From an uncultured Rhodanobacteraceae bacterium (GTDB lineage: Bacteria > Pseudomonadota > Gammaproteobacteria > Xanthomonadales > Ahniellaceae): 7,271 nucleotides of DNA. Of this stretch, positions 1 through 6,641 are shown piece after piece; position 1 is the stretch's first letter, and each line of letters starts with the position of its first letter. A program made the translations under genes and the position numbers. Under the pieces are notes generated by a model. The model was not told the origin of the DNA and ran no database searches. It was given only the letters and a program-made list of their open reading frames with translations. The DNA lies in contig CALMWD010000513.1 of assembly GCA_937873105.1 (NCBI GenBank), positions 1 to 7,271 of the forward strand, read 5' to 3'.

Positions 1-849
1 CCAGCTCGGCGCCAGCAGGATCAGCGAGAACACCATGCCGAGCGTCTGCGCCCAGTCCGGCAGCGCCGTGTAGTGCAGGTGGTGCGGGCCGGCCCACATG
101 TAGATCGAGATCAGCGCCCAGAAGTGCACGACCGACAGGCGGTACGAGTAGACCGGGCGGCCGGCCTGCTTCGGGATGAAGTAGTACATCATGCCGAGGA
201 AGGCGGTGGTCAGGAAGAAGCCCACGGCATTGTGGCCGTACCACCACTGCACCATCGCGTCGACCGCGCCGGTGTAGAGGCTGTAGGACTTCCACAGCGT
301 CACCGGCATCTCCAGGTTGTTGAAGATGTGCAGCAGCGCGATGGTGATGATGTAGGCGCCGAAGAACCAGTTGGCGACGTAGATGTGCTTGATCTTGCGC
401 TTGGCGATGGTGCCGAAGAAGACCACCGCGTAGGCGACCCAGATCACCGTGATCAGCAGGTCGATCGGCCATTCCAGCTCGGCGTACTCCTTGCCGGAGG
501 TGATGCCGAGCGGCAGCGTGATCGCGGCCAGCACGATCACCGTCTGCCAGCCCCAGAACGTGAACGCGGCGAGTTTGGGCGCGAACAGCGTGGCGTGGCA
601 GGTGCGTTGCACGATGTAGTAGCTGGTGGCGAACAGCCCGGAGCCGCCGAAGGCGAAGATCACCGCATTGGTATGCAGCGGTCGCAGTCGGCCGTAGCTG
701 AGCCACGGCAGGTCGAAGTTGAGGGCAGGCCAGTACAGCTGGGCGGCGATCAAGACGCCGACCAGCATGCCGACGATGCCCCAGATCACGGTCATGACGG
801 CGAATTGCCGTACGACCTTGTCGTTGTAGGTCTCGGGAACAGTGGACAT
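1..849 (-). CDS. ccoN: cbb3-type cytochrome c oxidase subunit I, CcoN (5' part; C-terminus beyond left edge)
   Basis: This is the catalytic haem-copper subunit of the cbb3 (C-type) oxidase, an inner-membrane proton pump that reduces O2 to water with high affinity. The window holds residues 1-283 of a family usually about 475 long; the frame is still open at base 1. Ligands known from the Pseudomonas stutzeri CcoN structure are all present, each one position lower. H59 (in [14 protein letters not shown]) is a low-spin haem b ligand, H206 (YGHNAVGFF) and H256/H257 (AGPHHLHY) are CuB ligands, and Y250 is the tyrosine cross-linked to the CuB histidine. The conserved glutamate-rich KEYAELEWP lies at 120-128. 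Roughly seven hydrophobic segments fit membrane helices. The ATG start (847-849) is preceded by AAGGAG at 855-860, which fixes it. ccoO, ccoQ and ccoP normally follow and would lie off the left edge. The gene does not overlap the receiver gene upstream and appears to have its own promoter. Confidence 0.97.
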   Translation of the reverse strand, partial: MSTVPETYNDKVVRQFAVMTVIWGIVGMLVGVLIAAQLYWPALNFDLPWLSYGRLRPLHTNAVIFAFGGSGLFATSYYIVQRTCHATLFAPKLAAFTFWGWQTVIVLAAITLPLGITSGKEYAELEWPIDLLITVIWVAYAVVFFGTIAKRKIKHIYVANWFFGAYIITIALLHIFNNLEMPVTLWKSYSLYTGAVDAMVQWWYGHNAVGFFLTTAFLGMMYYFIPKQAGRPVYSYRLSVVHFWALISIYMWAGPHHLHYTALPDWAQTLGMVFSLILLAPSW

Positions 850-854
850 GGACA

Positions 855-860
855 CTCCTT
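855..860 (-). promoter_or_regulatory. ribosome binding site of ccoN
   Basis: On the minus strand this reads AAGGAG, five bases before the ccoN ATG. It is a near-consensus Shine-Dalgarno site and supports the chosen start. Confidence 0.8.
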
Positions 861-869
861 GGCAGGTTG

Positions 870-882
870 CCCGGGCAGTGTC
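870..882 (-). promoter_or_regulatory. possible -10 element and start region of the ccoN promoter
   Basis: FNR-class activators at class II promoters sit centred 41.5 bases before the transcription start. Counting from the FNR-like box centre (911.5) puts the start near base 870. At the expected -10 position (877-882) the minus strand reads GACACT, which matches TATAAT at three positions. No good -35 element is needed in this promoter class. The placement is inferred from spacing and is weak on sequence alone. Confidence 0.35.
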
Positions 883-904
883 CCAGTCGCGAATCCGTGC
901 GATC

Positions 905-918
905 TTGACCGTGGTCAA
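905..918 (-). promoter_or_regulatory. FNR/ANR-type binding site upstream of ccoN
   Basis: The sequence TTGAC-CGTG-GTCAA is a perfect inverted repeat of the half-site TTGAC with a 4-base spacer. The FNR/ANR consensus is TTGAT-N4-ATCAA, so the site fits the relaxed form TTGAY-N4-RTCAA. Its centre lies about 62 bases before the ccoN ATG, leaving room for a class II promoter with a leader of about 20 bases. FNR/ANR control of cbb3 operons under low oxygen is well established in other proteobacteria. Its use here is inferred, because the regulator gene is not in the window. Confidence 0.75.
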
Positions 919-920
919 TT

Positions 921-934
921 GCGACCAGAGTCGC
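921..934 (-). terminator. small hairpin after the receiver gene (weak terminator candidate)
   Basis: GCGAC (921-925) pairs with GTCGC (930-934) across a 4-base loop, starting six bases beyond the stop codon of the receiver gene on the minus strand. The stem has only five pairs and no T-run follows, so it is at best a weak stop for the dps-nuclease-receiver transcript. The FNR-like box follows immediately. Confidence 0.25.
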
Positions 935-940
935 GCTTCG

Positions 941-1339
941 TCACGATTGCGGGTCGGGGGCCGCCGGGGGGGGGAGGGAAGCGAGCAGGGCCGCCAGCGC
1001 GTCGATGCGCGCCGGCTTGGACAAGGGGGCGGCGGTGCGCAAGCCGGCTGCGTCGAGCGCGGCGCGGGCCTCGCCGAGCGTCTGCGCGCCGCTGCCGCTG
1101 AGCAGGCAGACCGGGGCGCGGAAGGCCTGCGACGCCAGCGCGGCGACACATTCGGCATGGCCGTTGCCGGGCATCACCAGGTCGAGCAGGGCCAGATCCC
1201 AGGGTTCGGCCAGGGCGGCGGCCAGTGCTCCGGCGTCGCCGACGGCATGGACCCGGGCTCCAAGATGTTCCAGCAGTGCGGCCATCAGCGTGCGCATGTC
1301 GGCGTCGTCGTCGATCACCAGCACGCGCGGCGCGTTCAT
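941..1339 (-). CDS. stand-alone response-regulator receiver protein (CheY-like)
   Basis: This 132-residue single-domain response regulator is probably phosphorylated by a histidine kinase not encoded here. The receiver pattern is complete: acidic cluster D10-D12 ([10 protein letters not shown]), phospho-acceptor D53 ([10 protein letters not shown]), switch serine S81 (VCLLSGSG), and K108-P109 (LSKP). After the domain there is only a short proline-rich tail and no DNA-binding or enzymatic output, so it probably acts by protein contact or as a phosphate relay. The frame is open for 64 codons further upstream, but that part is arginine-rich and is a shadow of the nuclease gene. The ATG at 1337-1339 overlaps the nuclease stop as ATGA, and no good Shine-Dalgarno site precedes it, so translation is likely coupled. 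A C9 tract (966-974) lies eleven codons from the end. The target is unknown. Confidence 0.9.
   Translation of the reverse strand: MNAPRVLVIDDDADMRTLMAALLEHLGARVHAVGDAGALAAALAEPWDLALLDLVMPGNGHAECVAALASQAFRAPVCLLSGSGAQTLGEARAALDAAGLRTAAPLSKPARIDALAALLASLPPPAAPDPQS
951..978 (+). other. G-quadruplex-compatible G-tract cluster with a nine-G homopolymer
   Basis: On the plus strand, runs of 3, 5, 9 and 3 guanines are separated by 2, 5 and 1 bases. This satisfies the usual rule of four G3+ runs with loops of 1-7. It lies in the last codons of the receiver gene, whose mRNA-sense strand is the C-rich one, and about 100 bases upstream of ccoN. Folding is not shown by sequence alone. Confidence 0.5.
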
Positions 1340-2136
1340 GGCGATGGACCGAGGATCTGGTTGAGCAGCGCCGCCAGGCGGCGCCCCGCGGCTTCGAGCC
1401 GGTCGTCGACCAGCGGCGCGTAGCGGCGCACGTAGGCGTCGTCGATGCGTCCGCGCGGTGGATAGAAGTCGGGCTGCTGCACGATGGCGCAGGAGGCTTC
1501 GGCCCAGTCGGCGGCCGCGGCGCCGTGCCAATGCCAGTCGTCGTCCGGTCCGGCCGCGGCCATCAGATCGTCGGCATGCGGCATCACCGCGAGCCGCCCG
1601 CGATAGGCGCGGATGAGGTCCTGGTCCCAGAAGCCGTGCAGGTTGCCGCCGTCGCGGCCGAAACGGACCTGGAAGTCGTTGCCGCCGCGATCGTGGCCGA
1701 AGCCGGCGTGCAGGGGCTGGTGCACGTCGCCGACGAAATGGATGACGAAGCGCAAGGCGTTCGCGCGCTTGGCCTGGCTGGCCTTGCGGTCGGCGAGGAC
1801 ACGCGCCTCGCGTTCGATGGCGCCGACCACGCAGTTGCCGTCGCGGCAGTTCTGCTTGGCGCTGTAGCTGCAGTCGCCGCGCCGGAAGTTCAGGTAATGC
1901 CAGCTGCCGGTATGGCGCCAGCGTTCCTCGCCGCGGATCTCGTCGGCCCAGGTGCTGGCCTCGCGCATCGCGTTGCCGGCGCGGTCGCCGAGCAGGCGCT
2001 CGACTTCGGCGCGTGCCGCCGGATTCAGTTCGCGTGCCGCCACTTCCGCCACGACCTGGTGGCCATGCGGCCCCCAGGCCGATGCCGCGCCGGCCAGCCA
2101 GAATCCCGCGGCAAGGAACAGACGGCGCGCGTTCAA
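1336..2136 (-). CDS. secreted S1/P1-type nuclease (zinc-dependent)
   Basis: This 266-residue single-strand-preferring nuclease/3'-nucleotidase belongs to the S1/P1 family and is predicted to be exported. A signal peptide covers residues 1-20 (MNARR, hydrophobic stretch, GAASA), with predicted cleavage before W21. That places a tryptophan at the mature N-terminus, as required for zinc binding in P1 nuclease. The other ligands of the trinuclear zinc site appear in order: H26, D65 (TWADE), H80 (SWHYLNF), H133 and D137 ([12 protein letters not shown]), H143, H167 and D171 (LHGFWDQDL). Cysteines 89, 97, 102 and 216 match the two disulfides of P1 nuclease. The start is TTG (2134-2136); no other start lies before the signal peptide. 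GGAG at 2146-2149 precedes it by nine bases, and it overlaps the dps stop as TTGA. Likely roles are nutrient scavenging from nucleic acids or extracellular DNA turnover. Why it is coupled to a Dps gene is not evident. Confidence 0.95.
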   Translation of the reverse strand: MNARRLFLAAGFWLAGAASAWGPHGHQVVAEVAARELNPAARAEVERLLGDRAGNAMREASTWADEIRGEERWRHTGSWHYLNFRRGDCSYSAKQNCRDGNCVVGAIEREARVLADRKASQAKRANALRFVIHFVGDVHQPLHAGFGHDRGGNDFQVRFGRDGGNLHGFWDQDLIRAYRGRLAVMPHADDLMAAAGPDDDWHWHGAAAADWAEASCAIVQQPDFYPPRGRIDDAYVRRYAPLVDDRLEAAGRRLAALLNQILGPSP

Positions 2137-2636
2137 CCGAGCAGGCTCCGCAGCATCCAGGCGTTTTTCTCGTGCACCTGCATGCGCTGGGTCAGCAGGT
2201 CGGCGCTGGGCTGGTCGTTGGCGTCATCCACCAGCGGGAACACCGACCGCGCCGTGCGCGCCACCGCTTCCTGGCCCTGCACCAGCTGGCGGATCATTTC
2301 GGCGGCGTCCGGCACGCCCTCGGCTTCGGGGATCGAGGACAGCCTGGCGTAGGCGCTGTAGCTGCCCGGGGCCGGGTGGCCGAGCGCACGAATGCGTTCG
2401 GCGATCAGGTCCACCGCGAGCGCGAGTTCGTTGTACTGCGTCTCGAACATCAGGTGCAGGGTGTTGAACATCGGCCCGGTGACGTTCCAGTGGAAATTGT
2501 GCGTCTTCAGGTAGAGCGTGTAGGTGTCGGCGAGCAGGCGCGACAGGCCGTCGGCGATCTGCTTGCGGGTCTTGTCGGGAATGCCGATGTCGATGCGCTG
2601 CGCGTCGTGCGCGGCCTTCTGCTTCTTCGCTTTCAT
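2133..2636 (-). CDS. dps: Dps-family ferritin (DNA-protecting iron-storage protein)
   Basis: Dps proteins form a hollow 12-subunit shell that oxidises Fe(II) with H2O2, stores the iron and often coats DNA, protecting it in stress and stationary phase. The 167-residue length is typical. All ferroxidase-centre positions of E. coli Dps (H51, H63, D67, D78, E82) are found two residues lower: H49 (HNFHWNVTG), H61 (TLHLMFE), E65, D76 and E80 (DLIAERI). The only change is a conservative Asp-to-Glu at 65. The N-terminus is lysine-rich ([10 protein letters not shown]), like the DNA-binding tail of E. coli Dps. The ATG at 2634-2636 is preceded by AGGAG (2643-2647). The open frame extends far upstream, but that part is antisense to hrpA and is discarded. 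It is the first gene of a unit with the nuclease and receiver genes. OxyR or stationary-phase control is usual for dps, but I see no clear operator. Confidence 0.95.
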   Translation of the reverse strand: MKAKKQKAAHDAQRIDIGIPDKTRKQIADGLSRLLADTYTLYLKTHNFHWNVTGPMFNTLHLMFETQYNELALAVDLIAERIRALGHPAPGSYSAYARLSSIPEAEGVPDAAEMIRQLVQGQEAVARTARSVFPLVDDANDQPSADLLTQRMQVHEKNAWMLRSLLG

Positions 2637-2642
2637 CGCGGT

Positions 2643-2647
2643 CTCCT
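2643..2647 (-). promoter_or_regulatory. ribosome binding site of dps
   Basis: The minus strand reads AGGAG, six bases before the dps ATG. This site selects that start over the much longer upstream open frame. Confidence 0.75.
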
Positions 2648-2660
2648 GTTGCGGTGCCGC

Positions 2661-2691
2661 TAAACTACGCGGCCCGCCGCGTCCGTGGAAG
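2661..2691 (-). promoter_or_regulatory. possible dps promoter in the dps-hrpA divergent gap
   Basis: The 67-base gap between the divergent genes has one AT-rich spot. On the minus strand, TAGTTT (2662-2667) resembles a -10 box. CTTCCA (2686-2691) lies 18 bases upstream and is a poor -35 match. The same spot reads TAAACT on the plus strand and might serve hrpA, so the strand assignment is uncertain. Both genes' control signals must fit in, or extend out of, this short gap. Confidence 0.3.
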
Positions 2692-2703
2692 TCAGTGGTC
2701 TGG

Positions 2704-5700
2704 ATGGATCCGATCGAGCCAGTCAATCCGGGAACGGATCTTAACGCCTTGAAACGACGCCTGGGTGAAACCCTGGGCCGCGATCGGCATCGTCTGCGCC
2801 AGCGCATCGACCAGTTGCTCGCGGCGCGGCCGGCGGCCGACGAAGGTCGCGTCGCGGCCGTGCACGCCGCGGTGGTGGAAAGCATCGCCCGGCGCCATGC
2901 GCGCGCGGCGGCGGTGCCGGACATCCGGCTGGACGAGACCTTGCCGATCGCGCGCGAGGCCGACGCGATCGTGCAGGCGATTCGTGCGCACCAGGTCGTC
3001 GTCGTCGCCGGCGAAACCGGTTCCGGCAAGACCACCCAATTGCCCCTGCTCGCGCTCGCCGCCGGGCGCGGGGTCGACGGCCTGATCGGCTGCACCCAGC
3101 CGCGCCGCATCGCCGCGCGCAGCGTCGCGCGTCGCGTCGCCGAGGAACTCGGGTCCCAGGTCGGTCAGCTGGTCGGCTTCCAGGTGCGTTTCACCGAGCA
3201 GGTCGCCGAGAGCTCGCTGGTCAAGTTCATGACCGACGGCATTCTGCTCGCCGAAACCCAGCGCGACCGTTTCCTCAATCAGTACGACACCCTCATCCTC
3301 GACGAGGCGCACGAACGCAGCCTCAACATCGACTTCCTGCTCGGTTACCTGAAGCAGTTGCTGGCGAAGCGGCGCGACCTGAAGCTGATCGTGACCTCGG
3401 CGACCATCGATACCGCGCGTTTCTCGGAGCATTTCGGCGGCGCGCCGGTGATCGGCGTCGAAGGCCGAACGTATCCGGTCGAGGTGCGCTATCGCGCGCT
3501 CGCCGAAGACCGCGACGAACGCGGCGTGAACCAGGCCATCATCGCCGCGGCCGAGGAAGTGTTCGCGCACGAGCCCTTCGCCGACGTGCTGGTCTTCCTG
3601 CCCGGCGAACGCGAAATCCGCGACGCGCACCTGGCCCTGTCGCGGCGCAACTTCCGCGAGACCGAGATCCTGCCGCTGTACGCCCGACTCTCGGCCAAGG
3701 AGCAGGATCGCGTGTTCCATCCGGGTCCGAAGCGGCGCATCGTGCTGACCACGAACGTGGCCGAGACCTCGCTGACGGTGCCGCGCATCCGTGCCGTCAT
3801 CGATACCGGCACGGCCCGCGTCGGCCGTTACAGCCCGCGCCACAAGGTGCAGCGCCTGCACATCGAGCCGATCTCGCAGGCCAGCGCCGACCAGCGCAAG
3901 GGCCGCTGCGGCCGCATCGCGCCGGGCCTGTGCGTCCGCCTGTACGACGAGGCCGATTTCGCGGCGCGGCCGCGCTATACCGATCCGGAGATCCTGCGCG
4001 CCTCGCTGGCGAACGTGGTCCTGCGCATGCTCAGCCTCGGCCTCGGCGACATCGCGAAGTTTCCGTTCCTGGAACGCCCCGACGAACGCGCGATCAACGA
4101 GGGCGTGAGCCAGCTGGTCGAGCTCGGTGCGATCGGCGAGGCGCGCCACGAACTGACGCCGCTCGGCCGCGACATGGCGAAGATCCCGATCGACGCCAAG
4201 CTCGCGCGCATGCTGATCGCGGCGCAGAAGCATGGCGCCCTGCGCGAACTGCTGGTGATCGCGTCCTTCCTGTCGATCCAGGATCCGCGCGAGCGACCGG
4301 CCGACGCGAAGCAGGCCGCGGATCTCGCCCATGCCCAGTTCGCGGACCCGAAGTCGGACTTCGTCGCGGTGCTGAAACTGTGGGAAGCCTACTCGGCCGC
4401 CCACGAGGACCTGACGCAGTCGAAGCTGCGCGACTGGTGCGAGAAGCAGTTCCTGAGTTTCCTGCGCATGCGCGAGTGGCGCGAGCTGCATCGGCAGTTG
4501 CTGGTGCTGGGCGACGAACTGGGATGGCGGCTGAACCCCGAGGCGGCCTCGTTCGAGGCCTTGCATCGCGCGCTGCTGAGCGGCCTGCCGGCCAACCTCG
4601 CGCGCAAGGACGAGAAGGGGCAGTACCAGGGCACGCGCGGCAAGCGCTATGCGATCTTCCCGGGCTCGTTCGTCGCGAAGGCGCCGCCGCTCTGGCTGCT
4701 GTCGGCGACCCTGCTCGATACTCAGAAGCTGTACGCGATCATGAATGCGCGCATCGAGCCGGAATGGGCGGTGCAGGAAGCGACGCACCTGATCAAGCGC
4801 GCCCACCACGATCCGCACTGGAACCGCGCCCGCGGCCAGGTCATGGCGTACGAGCAGATCACCCTGTTCGGCCTGACCCTGGTCGAACGCCGGCCGGTGC
4901 ATTTCGGCACCCTCGACCCGGCGAAGGCGCGGGCGATCTTCATCCGCGAGGCGCTGGTGCCCTGCGAACTGGACGCCAAGGCCGCGGCGATCGCCCACAA
5001 TCGCCGCGTGCTGGCGCAGGCGGCGGCGGAAGAAGCGAAGCAGCGTCGGCACGGGCTGGTGCGCTCGGCCGAAGATCTCGCGTTGTGGTGGGAAGGGCGG
5101 CTGCCCGAGGGCATCGCGACCACGAAGGCCTTCGACGACTGGGTCAGGCGGCTCGATCCGGAACTGCGTCGCGGCCTCGAATGGTCGCTCGGCGACGTGC
5201 TCGAGGCCGGCGCGTCCGAGGCCGAGCGATTCCCCGAGAGTTTCATCGTCGGCAACCAGCGCCTGAAGCTGCATTACGCCTTCGATCCGAAGCTCGACGA
5301 GGACGGCGTGACCCTGGACCTGCCGCTGTCGCTGCTGAACGCGGTGTCGGAGGCGCGCGCCGAATGGCTGGTGCCGGGCCTGCTCGAAGCCAAGGTCGCC
5401 GAGCTGATCCGGGCCTTGCCCAAGGCGCTGCGGCGCAACTTCGTGCCGGCGCCGGACTTCGCGCGCGCCTTCGTTCAGGCCGAGCCGCCGGGCGAGCGCG
5501 GCCTGCTGCAGGCGCTGTCGGCCTGGCTGCACAAGGTGTCGGGCGCCGAGGTGCCGCCGGCGATGTTGCAGGACGCCGACGCGGCGCTGCCGGCCTTCCT
5601 GCGCATGCGTTTCCGCCTGCTGGATGGGGCGAGGAAGACGCTGGCGATCGGCCGCGCTCTCGTGGCGCTGCGCCGCGAATTCGGCGCGCTGGCGCGCGAG

Positions 5701-6573
5701 GCCTTCGCGGTGCAGACCAGCCGCGACCTGGCCCGCGAGGACCTGCGTGCCCTGCCGGCGCAACCGATTCCGGACATCGTCAAGACCGACACCGGACTGT
5801 CGGCGTTTCCGGCGCTCGTCGATCGCGGCCATCGCGTCGACCTGGTCGTGTTCGAACGCGCCGATGAAGCCGCGGCCGCACATCGCGGCGGCGTCGAGCG
5901 GCTGTTGCGCGTGGCCCTGGTCGAGAAGTGCAAGCAGGCGCGCAGGCAGTTGCCGCTGGCGCCGAAGCTGGCGCTGGCCTATACGCCGATCGCCTCGCCC
6001 GACCAGTTGCGCGAGGACATCGTCGAGGGCGCGCTCGCCGATCTGATCCATGCCGACCCATGCGCGGCGCGCAGCGAGGACGGCTTCCGCCTGTCCCTGG
6101 CCGCGATCGAGAAGCGCTTGTTCGCCGACGCGATCGAGCGCCTGAAGGCGGTCGAGGCGACGCTCGCGGCCCATGCCGAACTGCTGCCGAAACTGAAGCC
6201 GCCGCTGATGGGCTTCGCCACCGCGAACTACGAGGATCTGCGCGAGCAGCATCGCCGCCTCGTTTTCCCGGGCTTCGCGAAGTCGTTTGCCCTGACGCGA
6301 TTGAAGGACCTGCCGCGTTACCTCAAGGCCATGGCCAAACGCGCCGAGCGCCTGCAGAACGATCCGCGCAAGGACCAGGCGCGCATGCTCGTCGCGCGCG
6401 ACTTCGAAGCCCAGCTCGACCGCCTCGCCCCGAAGCTCACGCGCGATCGCCACGAGGAGCTGCGCTTCCTGATCGAAGAGCTGCGCGTCCAGCTCTTCGC
6501 CCAGGAACTCGGCACCCGCGAGCCGGTTAGCGAGAAGCGCATGCAAAAGTTGCTGGACGCCAGTTCAGGGTGA
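2704..6573 (+). CDS. hrpA: ATP-dependent DEAH-box RNA helicase HrpA
   Basis: This 1289-residue protein is close to E. coli HrpA (about 1300). HrpA is a cytoplasmic RNA-dependent ATPase/helicase linked to mRNA processing and to rescue of stalled ribosomes. Helicase motifs in order: Walker A GETGSGKT (103-110), DEAH (200-203), SAT (232-234), LVFLPGERE (296-304), [12 protein letters not shown] (349-360), and motif [10 protein letters not shown] (397-404), the HrpA-type form. An HA2 winged-helix/ratchet region follows at about 420-560. An OB-fold-like segment lies near 620-690 ([19 protein letters not shown]). The long C-terminal region (about 700-1285) corresponds to the bacterial HrpA-specific DUF3418 extension, with a charged helical end. 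I chose ATG 2704 because residues from MDPIEPV onward fit the expected length. The open frame runs to 2524 but overlaps dps and reads unlike HrpA. A GTG at 2695 is possible; the ribosome binding site is weak (GGAA at 2687-2690). The gene is monocistronic here and divergent from dps. Confidence 0.97.
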   Translation: MDPIEPVNPGTDLNALKRRLGETLGRDRHRLRQRIDQLLAARPAADEGRVAAVHAAVVESIARRHARAAAVPDIRLDETLPIAREADAIVQAIRAHQVVVVAGETGSGKTTQLPLLALAAGRGVDGLIGCTQPRRIAARSVARRVAEELGSQVGQLVGFQVRFTEQVAESSLVKFMTDGILLAETQRDRFLNQYDTLILDEAHERSLNIDFLLGYLKQLLAKRRDLKLIVTSATIDTARFSEHFGGAPVIGVEGRTYPVEVRYRALAEDRDERGVNQAIIAAAEEVFAHEPFADVLVFLPGEREIRDAHLALSRRNFRETEILPLYARLSAKEQDRVFHPGPKRRIVLTTNVAETSLTVPRIRAVIDTGTARVGRYSPRHKVQRLHIEPISQASADQRKGRCGRIAPGLCVRLYDEADFAARPRYTDPEILRASLANVVLRMLSLGLGDIAKFPFLERPDERAINEGVSQLVELGAIGEARHELTPLGRDMAKIPIDAKLARMLIAAQKHGALRELLVIASFLSIQDPRERPADAKQAADLAHAQFADPKSDFVAVLKLWEAYSAAHEDLTQSKLRDWCEKQFLSFLRMREWRELHRQLLVLGDELGWRLNPEAASFEALHRALLSGLPANLARKDEKGQYQGTRGKRYAIFPGSFVAKAPPLWLLSATLLDTQKLYAIMNARIEPEWAVQEATHLIKRAHHDPHWNRARGQVMAYEQITLFGLTLVERRPVHFGTLDPAKARAIFIREALVPCELDAKAAAIAHNRRVLAQAAAEEAKQRRHGLVRSAEDLALWWEGRLPEGIATTKAFDDWVRRLDPELRRGLEWSLGDVLEAGASEAERFPESFIVGNQRLKLHYAFDPKLDEDGVTLDLPLSLLNAVSEARAEWLVPGLLEAKVAELIRALPKALRRNFVPAPDFARAFVQAEPPGERGLLQALSAWLHKVSGAEVPPAMLQDADAALPAFLRMRFRLLDGARKTLAIGRALVALRREFGALAREAFAVQTSRDLAREDLRALPAQPIPDIVKTDTGLSAFPALVDRGHRVDLVVFERADEAAAAHRGGVERLLRVALVEKCKQARRQLPLAPKLALAYTPIASPDQLREDIVEGALADLIHADPCAARSEDGFRLSLAAIEKRLFADAIERLKAVEATLAAHAELLPKLKPPLMGFATANYEDLREQHRRLVFPGFAKSFALTRLKDLPRYLKAMAKRAERLQNDPRKDQARMLVARDFEAQLDRLAPKLTRDRHEELRFLIEELRVQLFAQELGTREPVSEKRMQKLLDASSG

Positions 6574-6580
6574 CCCTGTA

Positions 6581-6621
6581 GCAGCCCCTTGAAGAGTGAG
6601 AGCACTCTAGCAAGGGGCCGC
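6581..6621. terminator. long interrupted hairpin between convergent genes (likely bidirectional terminator)
   Basis: An outer stem pairs 6581-6591 (GCAGCCCCTTG) with 6611-6621 (CAAGGGGCCGC), eleven positions with one mismatch. After a 1- or 2-base bulge, an inner stem pairs AGAGTG (6593-6598) with CACTCT (6603-6608) around a 4-base AGAG loop. It starts eight bases after the hrpA stop and ends 20 bases before the stop of the opposing gene, the expected place for a shared terminator. There is no T-run on either strand, so it is not a textbook intrinsic terminator; it may act as an mRNA 3'-end stabiliser or belong to a dispersed repeat family. Confidence 0.6.
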
Positions 6622-6641
6622 CCGACCTTGATCGGTACCAC

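Noticed and set aside
73..1101. A 342-codon plus-strand open frame antisense to ccoN and the receiver gene
   Set aside because: The minus strand encodes an unmistakable CcoN with all metal ligands. The plus-strand product is rich in Arg, Asp, His and Gly, typical of an antisense shadow, and it runs across two unrelated genes and their control region.
1340..1531. A 64-residue N-terminal extension of the receiver protein
   Set aside because: The extension is Arg/Ala-rich, lies fully inside the nuclease gene, and the receiver fold begins right at [12 protein letters not shown], whose ATG overlaps the nuclease stop.
2524..2703. A 60-residue N-terminal extension of HrpA
   Set aside because: It overlaps the 5' end of dps, contains a Cys/Phe-rich stretch unlike HrpA, and the protein already has the family length when starting at 2704.
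2637..3110. A 158-residue N-terminal extension of Dps
   Set aside because: It is antisense to hrpA and Arg/Ser-rich. A strong ribosome binding site precedes the ATG at 2634-2636, and the shorter product has the normal Dps length.
3930..5867. A 645-codon plus-strand frame inside hrpA
   Set aside because: It is a shifted frame within a GC-rich gene, Arg/Gly/Ala-rich and without domains; the hrpA frame carries the recognised protein throughout.
2692..6546. A 1284-codon open frame on the minus strand, antisense to nearly all of hrpA
   Set aside because: It mirrors hrpA codon by codon in a high-GC gene, where stops are rare on the opposite strand. Its product is a low-complexity mix of Arg, Gln, Gly, Ala and Leu with no recognisable domain, whereas the plus strand shows every HrpA motif.
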